DNA from: Calonectria ilicicola
Taxonomy: Eukaryota > Ascomycota > Sordariomycetes > Hypocreales > Nectriaceae
Length of the DNA stretch: 64,000 nucleotides
NCBI GenBank assembly: GCA_020809705.1
Contig: CP085828.1
Coordinates: 1,178,001-1,242,000, forward strand
Reading direction: 5' to 3'
The position numbers were made by a program, and so were the translations under genes. Of the stretch, positions 49,413 through 60,768 are shown piece by piece; positions within the stretch are counted from its first letter, which is position 1, and each line of letters begins with the position of its first letter. Under the pieces are notes generated by a model. The model had not been told where the DNA came from and ran no database searches. It saw only the letters and a program-made list of their open reading frames with translations.

Positions 49413-49888
49413 ATGGGTAGACCTAAGCGTAATGTTCTTGCTGCGGCCGAGGAGTCCATTACTCCACCAGACGCTCTCGAACTCAACCAGTCTGTTGTTC
49501 GCGTCATCAAGCCAGAGGGCAACAACCTGTTTGCGTGCGAGCTCCCCAATACAAAGCCCATTGTCTTAGAACTTGCGCAACGATTCCGCAACACCATCTG
49601 GATTAAGCGAGGTGGCTTTGTCTTGGCCGACATATACGCGGATGTCAAGAACGACACTCGGGCCATGGGGGAAATTGTGAACATTGTGCGCGACGAGAAA
49701 CTCTGGCGCAAGCAGTCATACTGGTGAGAATTTTCGGCACTTGGCATCAAATTACGGGACCAGCGCCGTTTAACACTAACTCCTCCAGGCCTAAGGAATT
49801 CTCCAAGAACGCATACAATCTCAGCGACTCGGAAGAGGAATCAAACGTTGGCAAGATGCCTCCCAGTGACTCTGAAGATGATGAATAA
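49413..49888 (+). CDS. EIF1AD: EIF1A-domain (S1-IF1) protein, EIF1AD-like
   Basis: A 136-residue protein with one S1/IF1 OB-fold, matching the EIF1AD group rather than translation factor eIF1A itself. It opens with MGRPKRNVLAAAEE, and the core is QSVVRVIKPEGNNLFACELP, VLELAQRFRNTIWIKRGGFVLAD and VRDEKLWRK. Exons are 49413-49723 and 49789-49888; the 65-nt intron joins KQSYW-PKEFSKNAY and leads to a short acidic tail (SDSEEES, PPSDSEDDE). A nuclear/nucleolar RNA-binding role is assumed from homologues. The frame is open to 49251, but the conserved start is ATG 49413. It converges on ALG3 with only 21 bp between stop codons. Confidence 0.9.
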
Positions 49889-49909
49889 ATTTCTATTGCG
49901 TCTACCCTT

Positions 49910-51335
49910 TTACTTGGTTTTAGCCTTGACACCCCTGGCTGGTGGCTGAGGCCCACCCGACTCATCCGTCCCAAGATATGCCAAGACAACAGTGATGAGC
50001 AGAACATTCACGACGACAGATGAGCTACTGTCGGTGCTTGGGAAAACATTCCAGGCCCACTCTTGGGCAAACCACAGGGGGAACACGACAAGCGGGTTGC
50101 GCGTAGCCCGCCAGAGGAGATATGGTGTCGCCCACGCGAGATATGCATAAAATTGGTAGTGGAGCGAACGCGCAAACAACAGACCAACGACATTTGCTGA
50201 GAGCATCGTGGTCATGACGTACTGAGGGTCGATGTAATGCGAAATGCGCATTTCTTCTGATTGGGTGAAGGGCGATTTGAATTGCAAGAATGAGGGGATC
50301 ATGGCAGACAGTGGTCGGTTAGCGGGCTGGAGCCATCTCGCAACAATGAAGATGAGGAGCACTGTCGCGTGGAAGCCAAGCAGGAGCAGAGCAAAGGATT
50401 TGCTGAGAAACAACTCCTCACCCAACATGCGCCAGTTGACAGTCCATTCGAATTTGAACTGGCGAGACAATTCGAATGCCCGCCCCAAGTAGCCCCATGG
50501 ATTGTTGGACAGGAATGGAATCGCAATGGCGAATTGGACTTGTGCCATGAGCCAAGCAAGACGAAGGGCACCACTAAAGCCTCGACCCAGGAAGAGAATG
50601 ATACCCACTGCGGGAAGTACCAATAGTAACGACATTTTGATCCCCAGGCCCCAGGTGTATGCAAAGCTTCCAAAAGTCCAGTATCTTCTCTGGAAAAAGT
50701 ATATGGCTAGCCAGAAAAAGAAGGCGGCAAAGCAATCGTTGAAACATCGGAGAACGAAGATGCTATGGAGTCGCTTCGAGAGGACGAGAAGGGGGAAAAT
50801 GTACGGCGGGACCTAGTGAACCAAAACCACCGTCAGCTCTGTCCTTACGTCGCTTGATCTGAGGACTTACCTTGGCTTTCCAGTAGCAAAGCATAACCAA
50901 CGCCAGCGTTGCCATGTACAAGACAGCAAAGAGCTGTTGCGCTAAGAGGATATTCTTGCCCTCATCCGTAATGTAATACAATCCCGTATAAGTGTAAAGA
51001 TGCGCGGCCGGGTAGACGAGGGGACCAGTTCCGCCCTCCATCTTGGTGTAGTCTCGTTCGCCCGAAACAAACTGCGCGACCTGCTCCATATACGCGACCC
51101 AGTCGATTTCGGTATCTATGCGCGCCATGGGTTAGTTGTGCTGGCCCAGGCCGGGAGCTCGAGAACTGGCCAGAGTGGACTTACAGGGAATCTTCCAAAT
51201 GACCAGGCCGCAGAGCACTGCGTCCACCAGCCACAAGGCCAGAGGGATCAGGACGGAAAGCGCGTGCCGGCCATTGGCGACGTCCAAGACGAAGCGAATG
51301 GCCTGCGTGTGGATGGGCATCGCGGGTTGTGCCAT
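49910..51335 (-). CDS. ALG3: Dol-P-Man alpha-1,3-mannosyltransferase ALG3
   Basis: A 432-residue multi-pass ER enzyme that adds the first lumenal mannose from Dol-P-Man to Man5GlcNAc2-PP-dolichol in N-glycan assembly. Exons (minus) are 51335-51185, 51115-50871 and 50812-49910, all in phase. The family signature is rebuilt across intron 1 as [15 protein letters not shown], followed by [20 protein letters not shown]. Later landmarks are [54 protein letters not shown] and [13 protein letters not shown]. The C-terminus is short and basic. I chose ATG 51335 (accATGG), as the upstream frame starts with TTG. No KKxx retrieval signal is obvious at the end (VKAKTK). Confidence 0.94.
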
Positions 51336-52550
51336 GGTGTTGCGCCCACAGGTTGATGGTGCGAAGCCTCGCGTGGCCAAGTGCCGGGAGACGTGGAGCT
51401 AAGGGAAGCTTCCTTGCAGCCCCGCAAGTTGCATAACCCCGGCCTCTGATCCTGCTAGTCAATAGCCTCATGACAATCATCCCTAAATGCGGCTACGAAG
51501 AAAAATAATAATAATAAAATAAATTATTCTTGTGAATAATGAATAGTATTATCACATTTTCATCATAATTGAATTTTTTCCCCATTCTATGAGGTGTCCA
51601 ATGTTTCAACCTCCCGCTCATTGTTCCATCTGAGAACAGGGGTGAGAAAGTAATTTGAAAGTGGGATCATGCAATACAGCTAGAAGAGCAACAATAAAAG
51701 TTATGGCGTTGAAAAAAAACTAGGCGACTTGAATACGCCTTCAACCTGTAGGTTCTGTCATCGAAACGAAGTAGTAGAATGTTCAGCGACACGTTTTAGC
51801 ACCATTGCAAAAGCCTTTCCCCTATCGCTACTCCGGCTAAAATTGCCGATTTACACCATTTTCAGGGAAAGTGAAGAGTCCTTGCAGACCCGAGCTATTC
51901 AAATTTCACACTCGAGGTATGAGAAGATCTAGCTATAAAGTTTGCTGTCTTGGATGCACAAAAAGATCAAGAGTTGCTAGTGAAATCATCGGATCAAAGT
52001 GAGAATTGGTTCATCTCACTCTGAAACACAACCTGACCTAAAGTAATCTACACGCCAGACCAAGCTACCATCACCCACCTACACTATGTGAGAAAACCCT
52101 CCAAGAGTCTATGCTCAAGTCCGTACCGATGACCATCTCTCATTTTCTATGCTATTGTGAAGTAATCCTATGACTAGAATTGGTCTTAGATGTTCTTGCC
52201 AGCGTCGTCTTCACCTAAAATGTACTTGTCAGCTTCGAAATGGACTACAAGGCTTGAAAGATCGCCCCTCCTCTGCTTTCCTGCCAATTTCCGGCTATCT
52301 AATAAATAAATGTTATATAAATAAAAATAATTGTTTTTATTTTTATTTATTTATTTATTTTTAACCGTCAAATTGATATTTAGACGAGTCAAGTTCTGCA
52401 ATATCTAATGTGGAAGAAGTCACAGGGGGACAATCTTTAAGAGGTGCGTTGCAGTTAGGACCCGAACTCGCTACAGCTAACAAAATATAATTACAGTTGC
52501 CTTAAATAACAACTCTATTCCATACTTAACAAGCTACTGTAAGACGTAAA
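51336..52550. other. Intergenic region ALG3 / D-amino-acid oxidase
   Basis: 1215 bp holding the ALG3 promoter (leftward) and the oxidase 3' end. Very A/T-rich parts at 51495-51560 and 52300-52365. No gene supported; the ORF at 51729-51932 lacks an ATG. Confidence 0.5.
52301..52363. repeat. AT-only simple sequence with TAAA/TTTA units
   Basis: About 60 nt of almost only A/T with AATAAATAAA on one side and TTTATTTATTTATT on the other, able to fold back on itself. It lies about 190-250 bp past the oxidase stop codon and may take part in 3'-end formation. Confidence 0.55.
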
Positions 52551-53792
52551 TCATAGCTTGGACTGGGCACCCTCAGTGACCTTCTCAACAAGCTCCACCA
52601 CCCGCTCTGCGCAACCGTATGATCCTTGGTATCCCCAACCTGAGTGGCCATAGTTGTGCACAATCCAAGTATCATTATCAAGGCGCTCTTCTTCTAATCT
52701 CACGCCGCTCTTTCGCCAAGGTCGTAAGCCCACAGCGTGGCGGATGATGCTAAGCCCGGCGATGCCTTTGCCGTTGGCAATCTCGGGCCGGGCTGTGACA
52801 ATACGCTGCATGATACGAGTAGCAATGTTAGGATCCGGCTGAGACTCCCAAACTCCCACTTGGTAAGTTCCCCCGAGCACTGTGCCTCCTCCAGCTGCGC
52901 GCTGCATCAAATACATTTCCTCGCCGGGACCGTCGGCGGTGCCGGAGCAGACCATCATCGGGGTGCTCTCGTTGCGGACCACGACAACCTGTCCTCGGGC
53001 CGGCGCCATCGTCGTATCATTTACGCCGCCAAGTTTTAGAGAGCCTAATCCTGTTGCGTTAATAATAATGTTGACTGGCTTGCCCGTGTGACTGAGGCTT
53101 TTGGCCTCGCTAATGTCGGACAAGATAGCGCGCTTGACGACGACGCCGTTCTTCAGACACTGGCCGACAAGCCATGGTAGATAAATGGCTGTGTTAATGC
53201 ACACGCCCGTGTACTCGCAGCCAGTGTCGTAGCCGCGAGTTACTTCGCTGCTGTGTTGCTCGCGGAAGTCGTCAAAGATCTCTTTGTACCAGGGAGTTAG
53301 GCTGAAGGCTGCATCGGGGAAGCTGGAACCGTCAGGTTTCTTTCCATCTGCCTCGCGTCTCCGAATATAACACCCTGCGATACACAGTCAGTAACAACCA
53401 TGAATTGCCGGTGGTCTCTCGCACTCTGGAAATGGATGCCTGCTTCAGGAACTTCCTCGGTCAGTCTCTTCAATTCCAGCCAAGTCCGAGACTCCCATCT
53501 CTTGTTAGCCTCTGTGGCCATACTACCAACAACATTAGCTATTTCCTATTCAACGTACTCCATTGTTACATACGGCACAATGTTAGCACCAGCGAATGGA
53601 GACGCATATTCCACGTCATAATCGCCGGGCATATGCTTGGCTACTACAGTGATGGAATTTGCCTTATTCTTAGACAGCAGCAAGGCCGACGTCAATCCAG
53701 AGACGCCAGCACTGTTGAGAAACAGTTAGCGGTGAATCAGTGTGGTGCTGGGGGGTCAATTCATACCCGACCACGACAATGGTATTGGACAT
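52551..53792 (-). CDS. D-amino-acid oxidase, peroxisomal (PTS1 SKL)
   Basis: A 361-residue FAD oxidase that deaminates D-amino acids, producing hydrogen peroxide. Exons (minus) are 53792-53767, 53711-53574, 53522-53425 and 53374-52551; total is in phase. Exon 1 is only 26 nt and the dinucleotide-binding motif VVVGAGVSGL spans intron 1. Further landmarks are SPFAGANIVP, then CEYTGVCINTAIYLPWL, INATGLGSLKL, RPWRKSG and IVHNYGHSGWGYQGSYG, the D-amino-acid oxidase signature. The C-terminus AQSKL is a canonical PTS1. Intron 3 (50 nt) uses an unusual GTGCGA donor and is the weakest junction. A D-aspartate oxidase specificity cannot be excluded. Confidence 0.9.
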
Positions 53793-53947
53793 TGCGATTG
53801 AAATGGAGTTATAAACAATTACAGTAAATTAGCCTTGAAATGACGTCTATCGACTTCCAATTGGAAAGATTTCTTCAACAGCAAAAAGAGCAGACCTGGC
53901 CAGTTATACGTCCAATGGCGATGATGGTGTTATCATGACGCCTCCGC

Positions 53948-53960
53948 CCCCGGACCGGGG
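53948..53960. promoter_or_regulatory. Inverted pair of CreA/Cre1-type sites
   Basis: CCCCGG and CCGGGG separated by one base, each fitting the SYGGRG consensus of the carbon repressor CreA, about 155-170 bp upstream of the D-amino-acid oxidase ATG. The centre also reads CGGACCG, which could fit a Zn2Cys6 factor. Binding is not shown. Confidence 0.4.
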
Positions 53961-54040
53961 TCTCCACTTACCAACACGGAAGTACTTGCCGTAGTCTAGC
54001 TGAAGCTGCAGAACCGATTGTGGCCGATTTCACACGCAGG

Positions 54041-54068
54041 GGTTCAAGCCCGAAATCGGGCTTGAACC
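54041..54068. repeat. Perfect 13-bp inverted repeat, 2-nt spacer
   Basis: Arms GGTTCAAGCCCGA (54041-54053) and TCGGGCTTGAACC (54056-54068) around AA. The left arm includes a sequence like a Pol III B box, but no tRNA cloverleaf fits around it. Could be a protein-binding palindrome or a hairpin. Confidence 0.6.
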
Positions 54069-56045
54069 TTCATATGGTACAAATTCCATTGTTCAATTGG
54101 GGCTTCACGAATCTTCCTTATTTCGATACATTATTTCAGTTTCGTACACAAATAAATGCCTAGCTAGAGCCGTGTCCTAGTTAGCGCGCCGTCTTAAAAA
54201 ATTTAGAAAGTCTCACCGCAGATTGGGTGGTCCAATCTGACCAGCTCGGCATCATCTGCCGGTGCAAGACGCGAAGCTTCGAACAACAAGCCATTTGAGT
54301 TCTTATCTAACCACACATATGTTCCAATTAGTAAGAAAATAGAATGTCTAATATTTCGAGACTGGAAGGGCACTGATGTAACGGTAGTTGTATTAGCCTT
54401 CCATCCCCGCAACCTTGCAGCTCTGTTTCATCAATCGATCGCTATGATGGAGTGGACCTTGCTTTGTGTCAAACTTGTACCGACAAATGCCAGCCCCATG
54501 TATAATTTTACGTAAATTCTTACAATATCCTAGATCAACTAGAAGACATTAGGCTACCTTGATCATCCGACTAAAATGTCAAGCCTGCTTCTACATACCC
54601 TATAGACGTTGCCAGTTTTAGACAAATGAGCATACTTCTCTAGCTTATTTGAAGTTTGAACTATCTGAATAGGATCCTATGTAAAAGTCTGATGGGTTCT
54701 TATATCATTACCACTTGTAGAACCCTTGAGCTCGGTCGTGAATATTTTCGAATCATTTTGGTCAGGGTATCGTCACAAAGTTGGCAGTGAAAGACTGACA
54801 ACAGTGCAAGCGAACACTCGGATTACAGCGTCTTCCTGATGACATATAAGTGAAGACGATTCAAAATTCTGCAATGGACAAGGCGCGAATTAAGCTACCT
54901 GTTTGCGAGCTTTGTTCAGGACTCGACAATCACGCACTTCCACCCCTTCAAGTGTTGCACAGTTGTGAAGCACTCCCCTGTTTCTTTATGACCGATTCTA
55001 ACTCTCTTGGTTGGTCGCAATAACCTTCTGAATTACACATGTATCTTGATTGTAGCAAACCTGTTGCCCCATAAACTCTCGTTACTTCGAGACGCATTGC
55101 CGCTACGTTCGGAGATGTGGCCAGGCTCGAAGTGCCTGAAGGTGAAGAAGAGGATCTCATTAAATCCTCAACGCAGCTACTATGAGCTTTATTTAGAGCT
55201 CAACACCATCTAATATGGAAATTGGATCCTAGGGCGGAGCTAAAATTAATTTGTTTTGAGAACTCTGGGCCATATTGCACTTGCAAATGGTGGACGCTAG
55301 AGGAAGAATGTCGGCCGAGTGACTGATCTCCATCGAACGAGAAAAAGGAAGGTAATGATTCATACCCTGAATAACACCACAAGTCATGTAGAAATAAATA
55401 AACCAAGCTTAGGCTGACCGTTTAGTGCTGGATTTATTTATTTATCCCCCCTCGAGTATTTATACCCTTTGCTATTCCTTTGCATTACGATGTGTCTTGT
55501 TTCTAGTACCTCTACCGATATCCTACTCACGGGAATCGTGATGATCTGAAAAACACCTACACATGGCCATGATAGAACAAAACATCCAAGCCTTCGGAAG
55601 TCCATCACACATTGTCAACCATCCTTTACGAAAACCCCAGAATAGAGCCATCGCACACTTAGTAGCCTACTTCATCTATCCCAAATGGCGACCATCTCGC
55701 CCTTCTCCATCTTCTCCATCTTTTTTCCAGCTCTCATTTGCTAATTTATGTTCCCTTGCCATGAAATTGGGTACAATATTCATGTCACATGTCATGTATT
55801 TCACTGGTTTCATTGTCGCATGCTCATCTCATGAGACATATTAATAAAACCAAGAAAGATGATGTTTTCAATATGCACTGCATATGTTGCAATTCACTGT
55901 TATTTCTTTTTTTTAAAAAAAATTAAAATAAAACGGTTGCCAATTGTCAATGGATCTAGCTCTAAGATCAAGGTTGTAAAACAGGTATCGTTATACACAT
56001 CCCACTTCTTAACTTAGTGCCACTCGGAATTTATTATACAGCTTT

Positions 56046-56596
56046 CTATTGCTTAGCATAGGACTGGATCAGCTGCACCAAGGCAGGAGGGTTGGCTCCG
56101 ACAACCTCGCCAACCTTGTTGCCCTTCTCAAAGAGCAAAAATGTAGGCATGGCCCGGATTTGGAGCTCTTGGGCGAGATCGTTCAAGTGATCAACGTCAA
56201 ACTTGACAAACTCTACAGTCTCGCTAAACACGGGCTCATCTGACAGTCTAGGGTGGGTGGTTAGTAAATTAAGGGCAGCTCGTATTCTCGGGACTCTCAC
56301 TTTTCTAGGATAGGCGAAATGGCCTTGCAAGGTCCGCACCAGTCGGCAAAGCAGTCGACCAAAACTGGCTTGCTGGAGCTCGAAATCAGATCCTTGAACT
56401 CCTTGGTTCTGCGTGGGTTAGAATTGGTTCAATTGGGACCCTGGGTAGGCCTCTCCGCGGCCAAGTTGACTCACGACTCAATATTCTTGACGGCTAAGTT
56501 TCGGGCCGTGGTGTGGAAAGGCCGCGACACCAGAGAGCGAGAGGCGGCGACCCCGGAGCGGGCGACTGAAGAAAACAGGCGAGAAGAGGAAGCCAT
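56046..56596 (-). CDS. Mitochondrial thioredoxin
   Basis: A 143-residue thioredoxin precursor from three exons (minus 56596-56475, 56408-56301, 56247-56046), all in phase. The active site is FADWCGPCK with Cys65 and Cys68, followed by the cis-Pro segment [13 protein letters not shown]. An N-terminal Ser/Arg/Ala-rich presequence ([28 protein letters not shown]) of about 33 residues predicts mitochondrial import, like yeast Trx3. It should reduce peroxiredoxin and other matrix disulfides with a thioredoxin reductase. The ATG at 56596 has an accATGG context. Confidence 0.94.
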
Positions 56597-58218
56597 GGTG
56601 CGTGGTTTCTCGAACGATGGCGAAGAAATGAACTAAAGGGAAGCTGTTCTGATGCTGGTTTTGCTCAGTTGTGAAGCTTGACTACTGGTTGCTCACTAAA
56701 ACCCAGTGGCTTGATTTGTCACCCATGTGGGCCAATCAGCTTTCGTTGTTTCGCCGGATGCAATGTGAAAACCACATCCGGAGATATTGACAGGCTGTTG
56801 ACGGCTATGCTTTACAATCATGAACTTGTTTCCCTTCAATACGGATACATCAGAAACCAAATCAAATCTTGCTAGGTTTTGGGCTTGATTCATAATCATA
56901 TACAATGACGTCATCGTTTAATGTCACTCATGAAACCAGAAGAACCCAATTTTCTGTGTTTCAGCACATTTTCTCGCATACATTTCAGCATACATATCCA
57001 AATATTTTTGTGGATAGTTTTACGAGGTATTCATTGACCTTGTAAATACATGGTGTTGTAATATGAGATTGTTCATGTCCGTTTCATACCATCAACGGCA
57101 ACGGATTGACAAGAGCTGCCAACAGTGTCTTGCTCAACAGCCAAATAAAGATAAATAAATAAATAAAAATTAAGAATACAAATCGATAAATCACCGAAAA
57201 GTCAAGAAAAACTTCCGATGACTAGTAAACACTTGATGCCATCTTGGTTAGCACAGTATGTGGATACTTTACAATCGGTGCCGAGGTCTGGCTGAACGAT
57301 GTTTGACGTTCTACCGGCGCCGAGGCAGAATCTATGTTTGCTTATTCAACTGAAACCCCACCTAGACGGGATCTAACCCTCTAATAACAATGCTCGCGGA
57401 GTACACATGGCAACACTTGATCTCATCCTCCGGGGCACAAGAGGGGCATATCGTATTGTCCTTGAGATTCGGCCCGTAAATGGATTTAAGGGGATGAATG
57501 GAGATGAACACCATAGTTGACCCTTGCAACACGTTCGATCGTCAAAGAAACTTTTCTAAACTATGGGACCACCTGGGCTTGCAAACGGGTCATCAATGTA
57601 CATACAGTAGGTCAGAGCGGCGGCTCTTGCTTCCCGCTGCCGAACAAGAAAACGGGGCAAATAAATGTGGATGATGGCCGAGGTCCCCGATAAAGCATGC
57701 TAATAAATTAATTAATTGGGTGGGACATGATATTAGCCCAGAACTAGGGTCATGTCATCCAAAGCGTCTGACATGCACTAACGGTGATGGCTCAATCTGA
57801 AACTTCCGAGACCTCGCAAGGCTATCTCGATTCAGAACCGTGACTAGCCCCTTTTGGATGACAGCTCTATCGTCCGCTAGCTCAGGCCACGCACCGGTGA
57901 GCCTCCGTGGGTCTGTTTAAGGATGGAAGACCTGAAGTGGACTGAAAAGAGACTATTGGCATGTGAAATCGATGCTACGAGTAAGGTCTTGGCAAAAGGG
58001 GGGGCGTGGAAGTACAAAATGATATTTGCCACGATTGCGCGACCCCGTATAATCTAGGCGACTGGGTCTGAGCATAGTTGCAATTGCGGGCCAGAAAGTT
58101 TTATGAAGATAATACAAAATAGTTGAGGTGAACAAGAAAGAAAAGCCAATAGCAGCACGTAGTCTAGCATGTACCCTGCGGCTAGTTTTTTTCCCACTAC
58201 GGGACATATCCCACTAAA
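56597..58218. other. Intergenic region thioredoxin / GH5
   Basis: 1.6 kb with no gene supported: thioredoxin promoter and GH5 3' flank. TAAA-type simple repeat at 57143-57172. Confidence 0.45.
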
Positions 58219-59449
58219 TCACGGGTAACCGGTCCAGTCTTGCAAGGAGGGTGCGTTGTTAGCTGCTTGCAAGGCCGCTTTGATGTCGCCCTTGCCGCTG
58301 CTAAGGCCGATTTCGAACCCATCAAAGGCAGGGTTCTGGACGTTGCAGCAGGGGCCACTGCAGGACTCTGACTGTGTCTGATCGTAACCAGGGATGAATT
58401 GCCAGTAAAGCTAACGTTTGAACTGTGATCAGCGCTCATGGAATCACGAGATGGGGAAACATGGCTTACCCAGGGAATACCATTCTCGTTGAATAGCTGG
58501 ACCTGAGTGTCAAAGCTGTCCTGGTATGAAGCATTGACTCCCCATTCCTCCACCATCAATTTCTTACCCTTAGCGTCTGCCTGCTCCGCCAATTTGGGGA
58601 TAAAATAACCCCAGTCCTTGGTCGTGCTCATGTATCCATGGACGCTAATTATGTCAATATCCGCGGCATCCAAGGCTGCGGAGATGACATTGTACTCGTG
58701 ATCGCAGCAGTATTGGCTACCACCTATTCCGCCTGTAGCGACCCTAATAGACGACTCAGGTCCAAGGAGGTCTCTGATTACGGTTGCTCGGTTAGCGAGC
58801 CAGTGTTTGGGGTCGTTGGACTGGAGAAGGGAGACGGAGGCAATCATTGGCTCGTTCTGAATATCAAACGCGAAGATGACCTCACTTAGATCCTTCCAGG
58901 CCTTTCCTCCAAACTTGGTCGATTTATAGTTGAGAATCGAGGTCAGCCGAGCGTCGTAGTCAATCGCAGCTTGATCGCTGTTGTAGAAACCGTCCGAGGT
59001 GCTGTACTTTTTGCAGTAAGCATCACAGCCATTGTTGGCGTTCAATTTCCCGGCATCGTGGGGAGAAATGATAGCCTTGAGACCATATTTGTGAAGCAAG
59101 GAGAGAGTGACATCCAAAGCTTCCAAGACCTCAGTCTTGTAAGTACCAATCTCCTCTTCGTATTGGGGCAGCTTCGTGGTTAGGCTGCCTTTTTCACAGC
59201 CTCCCGCGGCACCAGTGACTAAGGTAGGCTAGCTATCAGACATGTCGTATCAAAGATTAAGAAATTTTACGTACCCCAAAGCCGGAGCACGCTCGCACCC
59301 CATTCTGAGAGTGTTTTGATATACTGCTCCTGCTCACCAGCGTCGATGGTGTGGAGGAAGTAGTTGCTCGAACCAGCAAAGGACTTGGAGGTGGCGTCTT
59401 GGCACACGACCAAAGCGGCTGAAAGAACGAGGGAATGGACGAAACGCAT
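58219..59449 (-). CDS. Secreted glycoside hydrolase family 5 enzyme
   Basis: A 371-residue GH5 enzyme, mannanase- or cellulase-like, exact substrate unknown. Exons (minus) are 59449-59275, 59218-58470 and 58410-58219; phases agree. A signal peptide (MRFVHSLVLSAALVVC) is followed by SFAGSSNYFLHTID and the early barrel motif ASVLRLWVTG. The acid/base is Glu181 in FAFDIQNEP, and the nucleophile is probably Glu283 in MVEEWG. HGYMSTTKDW and LYWQFIPGYDQTQ supply further active-site aromatics. Cysteine pairs (GGCEKG, GCDAYCKK, QYCCDHE, SCSGPCCN) suggest several disulfides. The third exon is short, and without it the protein would end in unrelated sequence. No carbohydrate-binding module is seen. Confidence 0.88.
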
Positions 59450-60768
59450 GATGAATGATCGTCAGGTGCAGCGAATGTTAGAGGTTTGGTTACACTATTG
59501 TTATGAATTCTAGCGAACATGAGACAATATAAGTGCGGTTTGTGGGCGGCCAACAATCAACTCCCTCAAAATGGAAGCTCAAAATGTTCTCTAGGGGATG
59601 CATGCTGATGAAACCCATCCCCAGTCCAAGTATTTTGCTCTTCGGCGTTGAACAATAAGGCTGATTTTTCTGCCCAGTGAGCCTAACATGTGCAGTTGTG
59701 AGCGCACAGCCCACTGCAGGCAGCTAAGAATCCTACGGGCAAAAGTCCCCCCATGCTCCCCCCATGAATTTGTTTCACCAACGTCGTGTTTTTTGCACAT
59801 CAATACGACATCCCAAGCTACCTCCCTAATGTAGAAGGAACTTCTTGTTCAGCTGTGCGCAAGCAAAAACAAAAAAATTGTAAAAAAGGGAGAATAAGCT
59901 TTATCATTTGTACGGCGCGCTGGTTTAGTGCCCCGGTGGTTGAAGGCTTTGGTATCAGGGCAGAACCAGCTACTGCAAAAGGAAAACACTCGTGCGTCGC
60001 CTCCTGCGCCACAAAATTTTGCCTTCCGCGCTTCACCGGCTGCAGGCTTCTAGAATAAAAAATCATGAAACCAGCCCGAGTCCAGCCCAAAGTCTTCGCC
60101 ACTAGCGCACAGACTGCCAACAGCTCTAGAAGCTGTCCGTTGACTCGAGTATTCTTTTTTGGATTTCAGAAATGATGTAATGATGATTCATGGTAGAATA
60201 AGGATGCTTTGTAGTTGGAGAAACATTCGGCATTCATCCCAGCCATATGCCGGTTCCATGTACCAGGCATGACCGATAATCGAAAACAAGCCACAAAGCC
60301 CCTTTCATCCGATTTTATTATTGTCATCTATTTACCCTGCACCTTCTCTTGCGTCGCGGCCACGATTCGGCCGAGATCGGGCCAGGACATTCTGGTCCGC
60401 GGGTGACGGCTGTTTGGAATTAAGAAACCCCTGATCTCCTTGTACTCCACGCCGGTGTCTCATCCATAGTGCTAATTAATGCTCTGTGATGACAACGTGC
60501 ATGGAGGCGGAGAACACCATTACAAGGGTAAAAAGCATATCGCGGGACGAAATAATCAAAGTTGTGGGTTAATATGGGTGTTGAACAGACACTTTGGATG
60601 GAACTCGCTTGTTGTGTTTTTTTTTTTATTAAATTACATTACGGGATATCTTTACATGCAGTCCGTTCCTGACCACCCTAGGGATCTGCCTTGCCTCGCT
60701 AAAAATGATTGTGACATAGAAAATTGTAGTGCTGGTAGACCTCGGGGCTCTTTATGGCCCAGCGCCTT
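59450..60768. other. Intergenic region GH5 / regulator
   Basis: 1.3 kb with the GH5 promoter (leftward; a weak A/T-rich TATA-like stretch near 59525) and the regulator 3' flank. No gene supported. Confidence 0.45.

Larger units (their letters stand above)
53793..56045. other. Intergenic region oxidase / thioredoxin
   Basis: 2.25 kb. Holds the oxidase promoter with inverted CreA-type sites, a perfect 13-bp inverted repeat at 54041-54068, and A/T-rich DNA. No gene supported; a 69-codon minus frame at 54203-54412 has no family I recognise. Confidence 0.45.

Noticed and set aside
52313..52366. Replication origin or transposon terminus in the A/T-rich repeat
   Set aside because: Only simple A/T sequence past a stop codon; no ORF, target duplication or second terminus.
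54041..54068. tRNA gene suggested by a B-box-like sequence
   Set aside because: No acceptor, D-arm or anticodon arm can be paired around it; the perfect palindrome explains the match.
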